A stretch of DNA of 64,000 nucleotides from Halodesulfurarchaeum formicicum (GTDB lineage Archaea > Halobacteriota > Halobacteria > Halobacteriales > Halobacteriaceae): contig NZ_CP016804.1 of the NCBI RefSeq assembly GCF_001886955.1, positions 248,001-312,000 on the forward strand. Direction: 5' to 3'. Positions 1 to 7,348 of this stretch are shown in pieces; position 1 is the stretch's first letter, and the number at the start of each line of letters is the position of its first letter. The position numbers were made by a program, and so were the translations under genes. Below the pieces are notes generated by a model. That model had not been told where the DNA came from. It did not search any database and saw only the letters and a list, made by a program, of their open reading frames with translations.

Positions 1-792
1 TACGTCACCGTTCCGGGTGGCGACGGGATAGGATGCGGCTTCTCGGTCGCTAGATACCTTTGCCGTGTCTACCGTTTCAAGGACGGGCGTCCCGCCCCGA
101 ACCGGCACGGCCTCGTGAACGGTTACGTTCGTCTCGCTCGGGAATTCTGATCCCGACGGCGTGGCGTAGACGTTGCGGTAGTTGAGATCGTACCGTTCCA
201 GGTCGTACACGTATCCGTCACCATACGCAACCCCGAAGGAGGCTGCAAGCCCGGTCAGCGGTGTTGAGGAGGTGACCTGGGTCGAACCCAGCAACAGGGA
301 CGTCAAGGTACCGCCTGTCTGGGTTGTGGGCTCGCCGGCGAGGAGAACTCGACCACCGGCGTCGACGAACGCGTTCAACCCTGCTCGGTCTTCAGCCGAA
401 TAGGCCGTGCCCGGCGAGATAACGACGAACGCGTCAGCCTGGCGAAGTGTCGCGTTGACCGAGCCCAGGGCACTTCCACGGTAGAAGCTTACCTCGTGGC
501 CGGCTTCCGTAAGGGCGGAGACGATCGGATCGAGTGAGGCCCTGTCGATGCCGTTACTGTGGGCTGCGTCGATTACCACGTGCTTTGGCTCTGCCGCGGC
601 TTCGATTGAAACCGTGCCGGTCTCTGCTGGGGCCTCGGCCAGGATATTGGCCGAGTTGTGTGAGCTAACGTCCAGATCTGCCTCGTCGGATACCGGCTGG
701 CCGCTCATCGCCGGTATCGTGAACAGCGCCCCGACAGCCAGGCTTACCAGTACGAACAATCCAATCCGACTCAGCAACTCATCACCCTGCAT
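1..792 (-). CDS. DUF4350-like membrane-anchored protein (C-terminus cut by window edge)
   Basis: The reading frame is open from an ATG at 792 to the first base of the window, giving 264 visible residues. It was translated by hand because it has no stop here. Residues about 6-25 form one hydrophobic segment, which suggests an N-terminal membrane anchor. The domain that follows contains HVVIDAAHSNGID, ADAFVVISPGTAYS and FVDAGGRVLLAGEP, a Rossmann/GATase-like pattern as seen in archaeal DUF4350 proteins. The start overlaps the end of the upstream sppA-like gene by 11 bases, so the two are probably cotranscribed and both act at the membrane. No catalytic residues can be assigned. The family call is by pattern only and the C-terminal part is unseen. 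Confidence 0.65.
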   Translation of the reverse strand, partial: MQGDELLSRIGLFVLVSLAVGALFTIPAMSGQPVSDEADLDVSSHNSANILAEAPAETGTVSIEAAAEPKHVVIDAAHSNGIDRASLDPIVSALTEAGHEVSFYRGSALGSVNATLRQADAFVVISPGTAYSAEDRAGLNAFVDAGGRVLLAGEPTTQTGGTLTSLLLGSTQVTSSTPLTGLAASFGVAYGDGYVYDLERYDLNYRNVYATPSGSEFPSETNVTVHEAVPVRGGTPVLETVDTAKVSSDREAASYPVATRNGDV

Positions 793-1693
793 AGGTGGTC
801 ACCTCCGTGGAGTTGGTGCCGATTTCGGCAGGCGTTCCCCAGAGTGCGAGATACCGAACGCGGTCGACACCAGGCGAGTGGAAGAGCGTTTCAGGCGTCG
901 TACTTCCACTCTCGAGTCCGATCAACGAGAGCAAGTCGGTGATCGAAACTGGATCTCGGTGTTCGGTCTCGTACGAGCCGAGATCGGCTTTCTCAGCAGC
1001 CGCCTGAATCGCAGTCTCGAGGCCACCGATTCTGTCGGCATAGCCGTTTTCGACCGCCTCGGCCCCGGTGTATATCTTCGCCTGTGCGACTTCGGTTCGG
1101 GAGAGTGTAATCTCTTCACCCCGTTCGTTCATGACCGTGCTCACGAAGGACCGTTTGAGCGTCTCAAGTTGCGCCTGGTACTCGTCGATCGTGGCCCCGG
1201 ACGCTTTGTCGGGCCCGGAGGTCATGGAGGCCGGCACGCCCTCGCTATCCGCATACGAGGCGATGACGCCGACGTGGCCGACCATCGAACTCGGCTGGGC
1301 GTAAATCGTGTCACTCGGGAGTATTGTGTAGTAGGCTCCCGACGCGGCCATTGAGCGGACGCTCGTCACGACGGGCTTCTCTTGGGCAAGGCGTTTGACG
1401 GCCCTGTACTGGGTTTCACTGCCCGTAACTGCACCGCCACCGCTGTCCACACGGAGGACAACGGCGTCGATGGAATCGTCCTCTCGGACGTCACGAAGTT
1501 CCTGGGCGGTCGTGTCGGCGGTTGCGCCAGTGATCGATTCGTCTATCGTAACGACGGCGACGGTCCCATCCGCTCCGGCGACGGCTCCGAGCCCCGGAGG
1601 GATGAGTATCGCACCGACGAGGATGCCGATTATTGCGAGGACTGCATACGAGGAGAGGAGCTCCCGTACGAAGTCATCAATTCGATTGCTCAT
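782..1693 (-). CDS. sppA: Signal peptide peptidase SppA-type serine protease (S49)
   Basis: A 303-residue membrane protease of the S49 family, expected to cleave remnant signal peptides or membrane proteins using a Ser/Lys dyad. One membrane helix covers residues about 15-45. The Ser candidate is S118 in MAASGAYYT and the Lys candidate is K163 in SGPDKASG, the usual spacing for the short archaeal/B. subtilis form. The ATG at 1693 was chosen because a GAGGAG ribosome-binding site lies just before it; an in-frame GTG at 1744 would add 17 residues with no comparable signal. It is divergent from the AIM24 gene and overlaps the start of the DUF4350-like gene, which suggests a two-gene membrane operon. 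Confidence 0.88.
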   Translation of the reverse strand: MSNRIDDFVRELLSSYAVLAIIGILVGAILIPPGLGAVAGADGTVAVVTIDESITGATADTTAQELRDVREDDSIDAVVLRVDSGGGAVTGSETQYRAVKRLAQEKPVVTSVRSMAASGAYYTILPSDTIYAQPSSMVGHVGVIASYADSEGVPASMTSGPDKASGATIDEYQAQLETLKRSFVSTVMNERGEEITLSRTEVAQAKIYTGAEAVENGYADRIGGLETAIQAAAEKADLGSYETEHRDPVSITDLLSLIGLESGSTTPETLFHSPGVDRVRYLALWGTPAEIGTNSTEVTTYAG

Positions 1694-1867
1694 CCAGTCT
1701 GCTCCTCGTGGGCCCCACAGGTAAGATGGCAAGCGCAGTTTCACAGCCAGAAACTCCGCTGGCGATTTCCGGACTGTCCCGAGTTTCGGGGAGTGAAACA
1801 GCGCGCCTGGCTTTAGGGGGGTCCCTGGCCATTTCCCGTCTGGCTAGCGTCTCTGGCCGTGAACACG

Positions 1868-2524
1868 ATGGATCTCGAGGAATTCACCGCGCGAAACGCG
1901 CCCGACCCAGGTGGCGAACAGTTCAAACTCGAAAACGACTACACGCTCGATGTGACCGTCAACGGATCGGTCAAAGCCAAAGCCGGCTCGATGATCGCTC
2001 ACACCGGTGACCTTTCGTTCACTGGGAAAGCTTCGGCGGAAGGTGGGATCACGGGGTTTCTCAAAGAGGCTGCGACGGATGAGGGAACCCCGATCATGGA
2101 TGTCGAGGGACAAGGACACGTGTATCTCGCGGATCGAGAGAAGAAAGTTCAGATTCTCAAACTCGACGCTGGCGAGTCGGTCACCGTCAATGGGGAGGAC
2201 ATTCTCGCTTTTGCACCGGAGATTTCCTACGAAATCGGCTCGATCGACAGTCTGGCCGGTTCCTTCGCCGGCGGATTCACGAACGTTCACCTCTCGGGAC
2301 CGGGGTACGTGGCGCTCACAACCCACGGCGACCCGCTCGTTCTCCAACCGCCGGTGACCACGGATCCGAGTGCGACGGTCGCCTGGAGTGGTGTCTCCCC
2401 AACCGTCGAAGTAAACGCCAGTCTCTCGGACATGGTCGGACAGGAATCCGGCGAGCGATTTCAGATGCAATTCACTGGCGAAAGTGGGTTTGTCGTCGTC
2501 CAGCCGTTCGAAGAACTGGGCTGA
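1868..2524 (+). CDS. AIM24 / TIGR00266 family protein
   Basis: A 218-residue soluble protein rich in beta strand and glycine. Its pattern (VKAKAGSMIAHTGDLSF, GHVYLADREKKV, FTNVHLSGPGYVAL, then a C-terminal GESGFVVVQP) matches the AIM24/DUF124 family. These proteins form a beta-prism-like fold; the mitochondrial member affects inner membrane organisation, but no biochemical activity is established for archaeal members. The ATG at 1868 is preferred; an in-frame GTG lies nine bases earlier. It is divergent from sppA with a 174-base gap. The role in this organism is unknown. Confidence 0.85.
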   Translation: MDLEEFTARNAPDPGGEQFKLENDYTLDVTVNGSVKAKAGSMIAHTGDLSFTGKASAEGGITGFLKEAATDEGTPIMDVEGQGHVYLADREKKVQILKLDAGESVTVNGEDILAFAPEISYEIGSIDSLAGSFAGGFTNVHLSGPGYVALTTHGDPLVLQPPVTTDPSATVAWSGVSPTVEVNASLSDMVGQESGERFQMQFTGESGFVVVQPFEELG

Positions 2525-2771
2525 ATTCTTCCGGGTTGCCTGGTGGGACGAGTTTCACGTCCTGAAACTGCGAAACGGGGTTGATTACGAACACGCTCGA
2601 TTTCTCAACTGGGGCGTGAATCCCCCCACCCGCCTGCACCGCCAACCCCCCACTCCCCCTGACGCTTCTCTTCTTGCCAAACTCACATCGGGAACTTTTG
2701 CAGTGGCCTCCGATCACCGTCTCAACGTGAAGCAACGCTCCTGATTTCTTCGCACTCGTCGAAGAACTTGT

Positions 2772-3009
2772 TCACGATTCGATCTTCTTGATGATCTTGT
2801 CAGCCTGCTCGCGGGCCTTCTCTTCGCCGACGTTCTTTTCAATCATGACCGACTGAACCACCCAATCATCAGTACCCTCACGCTTGCCCATTCGAACCTC
2901 ACTTCCTTCCGAAACGGAATCGGAGGCGCGGTCCGCCCAGTCGGGTGTCCGGATTTTGTCGAACTGATAAGGCGGTGTCGTCGTTCGAATGTAGAACGAC
3001 TGCAGAAGG
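2772..3009 (-). pseudogene. Headless ORF ending beside a tRNA-derived repeat
   Basis: On the minus strand an open frame reads SFYIRTTTPPYQFDKIRTP, then a tryptophan/acid-rich stretch, then VVQSVMIEKNV and a lysine-rich end, stopping at 2772. Upstream, the frame contains no ATG, GTG or TTG before an in-frame TGA at about 3050, so the 5' end appears lost where it meets a tRNA-Phe-derived repeat. An internal ATG at 2891 could still give a 39-residue peptide. The family was not recognised. The coherent, well-composed translation suggests a formerly real gene, perhaps from an integrated element. Confidence 0.4.
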
Positions 3010-3010
3010 C

Positions 3011-3089
3011 ATGCCGCCTCCCGGATTGTGAACCATTGGAAACCTCACTGCGTTCGGTTTCCAGGATTCAAATCGCGGTCGGGAGCATT
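3011..3089. repeat. Imperfect palindrome unit A with tRNA-Phe 3'-end arm
   Basis: The left arm at 3013-3034 matches the tRNA-Phe 3' end except that GGATTTGAACC has become GGATTGTGAACC. The unit continues with ATTGGAAACC, a short loop, then GGTTTCCAGGATTCAAATC, and ends in GCGGTCG..GCATT. Folded, the arms pair through the tRNA-derived T-arm sequence. It is closely similar in plan to the unit at 3359-3448. Confidence 0.65.
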
Positions 3090-3118
3090 TTCACTGCTCA
3101 CGTTGTTCGCAGGAAAAT

Positions 3119-3223
3119 GTCGCCTCCCGGATTTGAACTCTCGAAAGATTGGCTTGCGCTCGCCCTTTGACTTCCCGCTCGCTCCGCTCGCGGGAACGGG
3201 GACAGTTCGATCTTCAGTCAAGT
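3119..3223 (-). pseudogene. Interrupted tRNA-Phe fragment
   Basis: 3119-3138 matches the 3' end and T-arm of the intact tRNA-Phe with one change. 3195-3223 matches its variable and anticodon region, including the GAA anticodon context (GGGGACAG then TTCGATCTTCAGTC), with two changes. About 55 bases containing a CCCGC/GCGGG hairpin separate the pieces inside the T-loop. This looks like a decayed tRNA copy split by a hairpin insertion. Confidence 0.6.
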
Positions 3224-3358
3224 ATCAGCATACCGCGACGAGCGAAGCGAGTCGCGGTTTCACCGAACGCGAACGCAGGGAGCGTTCGGAATGTTTTTCC
3301 CCAAGTTTTTGCGAGGAGTGGTTCGCGTTCGGCGAACCCGACGAAGTAAAAAGTGGAA

Positions 3359-3448
3359 TGCCGCCTCCCGGATTGTGAACCACGCCCGAGAACCTGCTCG
3401 CTTCGCTCGCAGAACCTCGGTCTGGTTCAAATCGCGGTCGTTGGCATT
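3359..3448. repeat. Imperfect palindrome unit C with tRNA-Phe 3'-end arm
   Basis: The left arm at 3360-3381 carries the same GGATTGTGAACC variant of the tRNA-Phe 3' end as the unit at 3011. A loop rich in CTCGCTTCGCTCG follows, and the return arm is CTGGTTCAAATCGCGGTCG ending in TTGGCAT, so the outer ends read ATGCC...GGCAT. The shared variant in two units suggests duplication of one palindrome rather than two independent copies of the tRNA. Confidence 0.65.
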
Positions 3449-3495
3449 CTGAATTCTGCCGACTCGCTCCGCTCGTCGGGCAGAATCACAGAAGT

Positions 3496-3568
3496 GCCGC
3501 CTCCCGGATTTGAACCGGGGACAGCTCGATCTTCAGTCGAGTGCTCTCCCAGTCTGAGCTAAGGCGGC
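3496..3568 (-). tRNA. tRNA-Phe (GAA)
   Basis: On the minus strand a complete 73-base cloverleaf can be drawn: acceptor GCCGCCT/AGGCGGC, D-stem GCTC/GAGC, anticodon stem CTCGA/TCGAG with loop CTGAAGA (anticodon GAA), variable CTGTC, and T-stem CCCGG/CCGGG with loop TTCAAAT. CCA is not encoded. Partial copies of its 3' half lie downstream, a common site for element integration. Confidence 0.96.
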
Positions 3569-3655
3569 GCAACTGGAACCTGGCCGACCAGCGCAAAAAG
3601 GATTTCGAATCGATGGACCGGCCGACTCAAGCCCCTCGGGGTCAAACCCCGGGGC

Positions 3656-4684
3656 ATGCAACCGGGGAAGGTCGACCGGGACTTCTTCAGCGAGTACATC
3701 GCGGGCCGTCTGGGGGCCGATCGCCCGGACGTCGAACTCGGCCCGGCCTTCGGGGCGGACTTCGGGCTCCTCTCGATCGGCGACCGCGCGCTCGCACTCG
3801 CGACCGACCCCGTCTTCGTCCTCCGGGATCTGGGCCTGGAACGCGCCGCCTGGTTCGCGGTCCACGTCCTGCTGAGCGACGTCGCTCTCTCCGGGCTCGA
3901 ACCATCACACCTGGCCGTCGACCTCTCATTTCCGCCCGGGACCGACCCCGAGACTTTCGAGACCATCTGGACGGTCTTCGACGCGGAGGCCCGCGAACTG
4001 GGTGTGAGCATCGTCACGGGCCACACTGGTGCCTACGCGGGGGCTGCCTTCCCGACCATCGGGGCCGGGACTGCACTGGCCGTCGGCGACCCCGAGTCGG
4101 TGGTCCGGCCCACGGGCGCAACCCCGGGTGACCGCCTGCTGGTCACCAAGGGACCGGCGATCGAGACGACCGGCATTCTGGGATCCGTCTTCGGCGAACC
4201 AGCGGGACTCGATGGAGAGACGGTCGCGGCAGCCCGGGACCGGTTTTTCGAGGCGAGTCCCGTGGAGGATGCCGCCATCGCCGCCCGAGCAGGCTCCGTG
4301 ACCGCGATGCACGACGCGACCGAGGGTGGGCTGGCGAACGCCCTCCACGAACTGGCCCACGCGAGTGGCGTCGGCCTGCGCGTCGAGTCCGGACAAGTCC
4401 CCATGGGGCCGGGGGTCGCGACAGTGTGCTCGACCTTCGACATCGACCCGTGGGTGGCCTCCAGTTCCGGGACCGTGCTGCTCACGGTCGAGCCAGGGAG
4501 TGTCGAGTCGGTCCGCTCGGCACTCGATGCGGCGGGCATTCGGGTGGGAGTGATCGGCACCGTCGAATCCGGGGGTGGGGTTCGGGTGGACGGCGACCCC
4601 CTTCCGGAGCCCGAAACGGACCCTTTCTGGCCGGCCTACGAGCGGGCGCGGGAACGGTACGGACCGCCGGAGCAGAGGGATTAA
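3656..4684 (+). CDS. AIR synthase-fold protein (HypE/ThiL/PurM-like)
   Basis: A 342-residue protein of the PurM/HypE/ThiL/SelD superfamily, whose members bind ATP and phosphorylate or dehydrate a substrate. Visible features are ATDPVF (residues 49-54), LLSDVALSG (72-80), GHTGAY (122-127) and the C-terminal hallmark HDATEGGLANAL (219-230), closest in style to HypE-like proteins. No hydrogenase or thiamine genes are nearby, so the substrate is not assigned. The gene starts 88 bases past the tRNA-Phe gene and is followed by mutS about 60 bases later. Haloarchaeal relatives are usually named only as AIR synthase family. Confidence 0.82.
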   Translation: MQPGKVDRDFFSEYIAGRLGADRPDVELGPAFGADFGLLSIGDRALALATDPVFVLRDLGLERAAWFAVHVLLSDVALSGLEPSHLAVDLSFPPGTDPETFETIWTVFDAEARELGVSIVTGHTGAYAGAAFPTIGAGTALAVGDPESVVRPTGATPGDRLLVTKGPAIETTGILGSVFGEPAGLDGETVAAARDRFFEASPVEDAAIAARAGSVTAMHDATEGGLANALHELAHASGVGLRVESGQVPMGPGVATVCSTFDIDPWVASSSGTVLLTVEPGSVESVRSALDAAGIRVGVIGTVESGGGVRVDGDPLPEPETDPFWPAYERARERYGPPEQRD

Positions 4685-4744
4685 ACACGCCCGTTCCCTG
4701 CCCTGGAATATGCGATTGCGATCCCGAACACGGTGGATGGACTC

Positions 4745-7348
4745 ATGAGCGGGATCGTCGACGAGTACCTGGAACTGGCCGCAGAGACCGACGCGGACCT
4801 GGTCGCGATGCAGGTCGGGGACTTCTACGAGTTCTTCGCCGAGAACGCCGAAACGGTCGCCCAGGAACTGGACCTCACCGTCTCCCAGAAGTCCAGTCAC
4901 GGCTCGAACTACCCCATGGCCGGCGTGCCAGTCTCGGAGCTCACGCCATACGTGAAGACCCTCGTCGAGCGGGGCTACCGGGTTGCCGTGGCCGACCAGC
5001 ACGAGACCGAGTCCGGGCACGCGCGATCGATCACCCGGGTGGTCACGCCGGGAACGCTTCTGGACACTGTCGACGCGGCGGCCCAGTACCTCGCGACGGT
5101 CGTCGAGGGGGCGGACGCCTTTGGTCTGGCCTTCGTGGACGTGACGACCGGCCGGTTCCACGTCACGCAGGTCGAGGACCTGGAAGACGCCCTGACGGAG
5201 GTCTATCGCTTCGACCCGGAGGAACTCTTGCCGGGGCCGGAGTTGCGTGCGGAGCGGTTTCAGCCCTTCCGCGACCGGACTGACGCAACCGTGACCGAGC
5301 ACGACCCCGACGCCTTTGCCCCAGGCCGGGCGACCCACCGGCTCCGAGAGCAGTTCGGCGAAGGGGCGCTCCGGAGCCTGGGCATCGAACCCGAGAGCCC
5401 GGCTGTGCAGGCAGCGGGGGCGGCCCTGGATTACGTGGACGCGACCGGGCTGGGTGTGGCCCGCTCGTTCACGCGGCTCCAGCCCTACCGGGCCGACGAT
5501 CACGTCGAACTCGACGCGACGACCCAGCGCAACCTCGAACTGACCGAGACGATGCAGGGGGACACGGCGGGTTCGCTCTTCGAGACGATCGATCACACGG
5601 TGACGGCCGGCGGCGGTCGGCTGCTCCGGGAGTGGCTCCAGCGACCGCGCCAGGATCGGACGGAACTCGACCGGCGCCAGGCAGCGGTCGAGGCGTTCAC
5701 CGAGCGGGCACTCGCTCGCGACTCGATCCAGGCGACCCTCGATGGCGCCCTCGATCTGGAGCGACTGGCGGGCCGGATCGCCCACGGCACGGCTGATGCA
5801 CGCGATCTCAGGGCTGTCGGGGAGACCCTCTCGGTCCACCCGGCCGTCGTCGAGACGGTGGCTGGCGATCCCGTCCTCGCCGAGTCGCCAGTCAGGGCGG
5901 CACTCGCCGAACCGGACGAGCAGGCAGTAATGGACCTCATCGAGACACTTGCGGAGGCCATCGTCGACGATCCGCCGAAGACAGTCCGTGAGGGCGGCAT
6001 CTTCAGACGGGGGTATGACCCGGAGCTCGACGAGATTTTGACCGAGTACGAACGGGCAGTCGAGTGGATCGACTCGCTCGCCGACCGGGAGAAGTCCCGG
6101 TTGGGGATCACCCACCTCCAGACCGGTCGGAACCAGACCGACGGGTACTACATTCAGGTCGGGCGCTCGGAGACGGATGCGGTGCCCGAGGAGTACCGGG
6201 AGATCAAGGCCCTGAAAAACTCGAAGCGATACACGACCGACGCCCTTGAGGAACACGAACGGACCGCCCTGCGACTCGAAGAGCGCCGGGCGGACCTGGA
6301 GTACGAGCTGTTCCAGGACCTCCGCGAGCAGGTGGCCGAGCGGGCTGACCTGTTGCGGTCGGTCGGCACGGCGCTGGCCAGGGTCGACGCGTTCGCGAGT
6401 CTGGCCACCCACGCAGTCAGAAACGACTGGGTCCGGCCCGACCTCGTCGAGTCGGGGATCGAGATCCGGGCCGGTCGCCATCCCGTCGTGGAGCAGACGA
6501 CGGAGTTCGTCCCCAACGACGCTTCCCTCGACGGCGACCGCCGCCTTCAGCTCGTGACGGGCCCGAACATGTCCGGGAAGTCGACGTATCTCCGCCAGAC
6601 GGCGCTGATCGTCCTGCTCGCTCAGATCGGGAGCTTCGTGCCGGCCACGGAGGCTCGGATCGGGCTGGTCGATGGCATCTACACCCGGGTTGGCGCGCTG
6701 GACGAACTCGCCCAGGGGCGCTCGACGTTCATGGTCGAGATGCAGGAACTCTCGAACATCCTGCACTCGGCGACGGCGGATTCACTCGTGATCCTCGACG
6801 AAGTGGGCCGTGGTACGGCAACCTACGACGGCATCTCGATCGCCTGGGCCGCGACGGAGTATCTCCACAACGAGGTGCGAGCGAAGACCCTCTTTGCGAC
6901 TCACTACCACGAACTGACCGCGCTCGCGGATCACCTCGACAGTGTCATCAACGTCCACGTCGCGGCGGAGGAACAGGACGGCACGGTGACCTTCCTCCGG
7001 ACCGTCCGCTCGGGGGCGGCGGATCGAAGCTACGGGATCCACGTCGCGGACCTGGCGGGGGTTCCGGAGCCAGTGGTGGGTCGGGCCGAGACGATCCTGG
7101 AGAAACTCCGGGCCGAGAAGGCGATCGAGGCCCGAGGTGGCGGGGGCGAACCGGTCCAGACCGTCTTCGACGTGGGGCAGGGGGAGTTCGTTGCCGAGGA
7201 GGAGACTGACTCGACGGACAGCGGCCCAGACCCGGAGACGGCGGCTGTAATCGAGGAAGTGTCCGACCTTTCGCTGGCCGAGATGACGCCCGTCGAGGTG
7301 CTCTCACGGGTCGAATCCTGGCAGGAGCGCCTGGGTGAGAACGAATGA
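4745..7348 (+). CDS. mutS: DNA mismatch repair protein MutS
   Basis: An 867-residue mismatch-recognition ATPase of the MutS1 type. The N-terminal clamp domain carries GDFYEFF (residues about 25-31), including the Phe-x-Glu pair that inserts at mismatches. The C-terminal ABC ATPase has Walker A GPNMSGKST (about 605-613), Walker B VILDEVGRGT (about 682-691) and the switch THYHEL (about 718). The length fits bacterial-type MutS1. The ATG at 4745 is preferred over a GTG twelve bases earlier. The last bases overlap the mutL start (ATGA), indicating translational coupling and a mutSL operon. Confidence 0.96.
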   Translation: MSGIVDEYLELAAETDADLVAMQVGDFYEFFAENAETVAQELDLTVSQKSSHGSNYPMAGVPVSELTPYVKTLVERGYRVAVADQHETESGHARSITRVVTPGTLLDTVDAAAQYLATVVEGADAFGLAFVDVTTGRFHVTQVEDLEDALTEVYRFDPEELLPGPELRAERFQPFRDRTDATVTEHDPDAFAPGRATHRLREQFGEGALRSLGIEPESPAVQAAGAALDYVDATGLGVARSFTRLQPYRADDHVELDATTQRNLELTETMQGDTAGSLFETIDHTVTAGGGRLLREWLQRPRQDRTELDRRQAAVEAFTERALARDSIQATLDGALDLERLAGRIAHGTADARDLRAVGETLSVHPAVVETVAGDPVLAESPVRAALAEPDEQAVMDLIETLAEAIVDDPPKTVREGGIFRRGYDPELDEILTEYERAVEWIDSLADREKSRLGITHLQTGRNQTDGYYIQVGRSETDAVPEEYREIKALKNSKRYTTDALEEHERTALRLEERRADLEYELFQDLREQVAERADLLRSVGTALARVDAFASLATHAVRNDWVRPDLVESGIEIRAGRHPVVEQTTEFVPNDASLDGDRRLQLVTGPNMSGKSTYLRQTALIVLLAQIGSFVPATEARIGLVDGIYTRVGALDELAQGRSTFMVEMQELSNILHSATADSLVILDEVGRGTATYDGISIAWAATEYLHNEVRAKTLFATHYHELTALADHLDSVINVHVAAEEQDGTVTFLRTVRSGAADRSYGIHVADLAGVPEPVVGRAETILEKLRAEKAIEARGGGGEPVQTVFDVGQGEFVAEEETDSTDSGPDPETAAVIEEVSDLSLAEMTPVEVLSRVESWQERLGENE

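Larger units (their letters stand above)
3005..3490. repeat. Hairpin-dense array adjoining tRNA-Phe
   Basis: At least eight inverted repeats follow one another: 3011-3089, 3086-3119 (arms CATTTTC/GAAAATG), 3174-3194 (CCCGC/GCGGG), 3233-3257 (CCGCGAC/GTCGCGG), 3263-3289 (CCGAACGC/GCGTTCGG), 3320-3338 (GGTTCGC/GCGAACC), 3359-3448 and 3453-3486 (ATTCTGCC/GGCAGAAT). Several loops carry GCTCCGCTCG or GAGCGAAGCGAG. Three units begin with a copy of the tRNA-Phe 3' end. No ORF explains this arrangement. Confidence 0.75.
2525..3495. other. Gene-poor region between the AIM24 gene and tRNA-Phe
   Basis: About 970 bases with no complete gene that can be supported. 2525-2770 has no convincing coding signal: an 87-codon frame on the minus strand has a composition unlike the neighbours. 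2772-3009 holds a headless open frame. From about 3005 to 3490 there is a chain of at least eight inverted repeats with partial copies of tRNA-Phe. The layout looks like remains of integrations at the tRNA gene, but no integrase is visible. Confidence 0.7.

Noticed and set aside
1382-1816. Plus-strand frames opposite sppA
   Set aside because: Antisense to a protein with a clear SppA signature.
2472-2735. An 87-codon minus-strand frame overlapping the AIM24 gene end
   Set aside because: Composition is unlike neighbouring proteins and no conserved pattern is seen.
3005-3490. A CRISPR array
   Set aside because: Repeats are irregular in spacing and length, form hairpins and derive from tRNA; they lack uniform repeats and unique spacers.
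3926-6766. A 946-codon open frame on the minus strand opposite mutS
   Set aside because: It lies entirely antisense to well-conserved genes; long antisense frames are common in GC-rich haloarchaeal DNA, and its translation has no recognisable domain.
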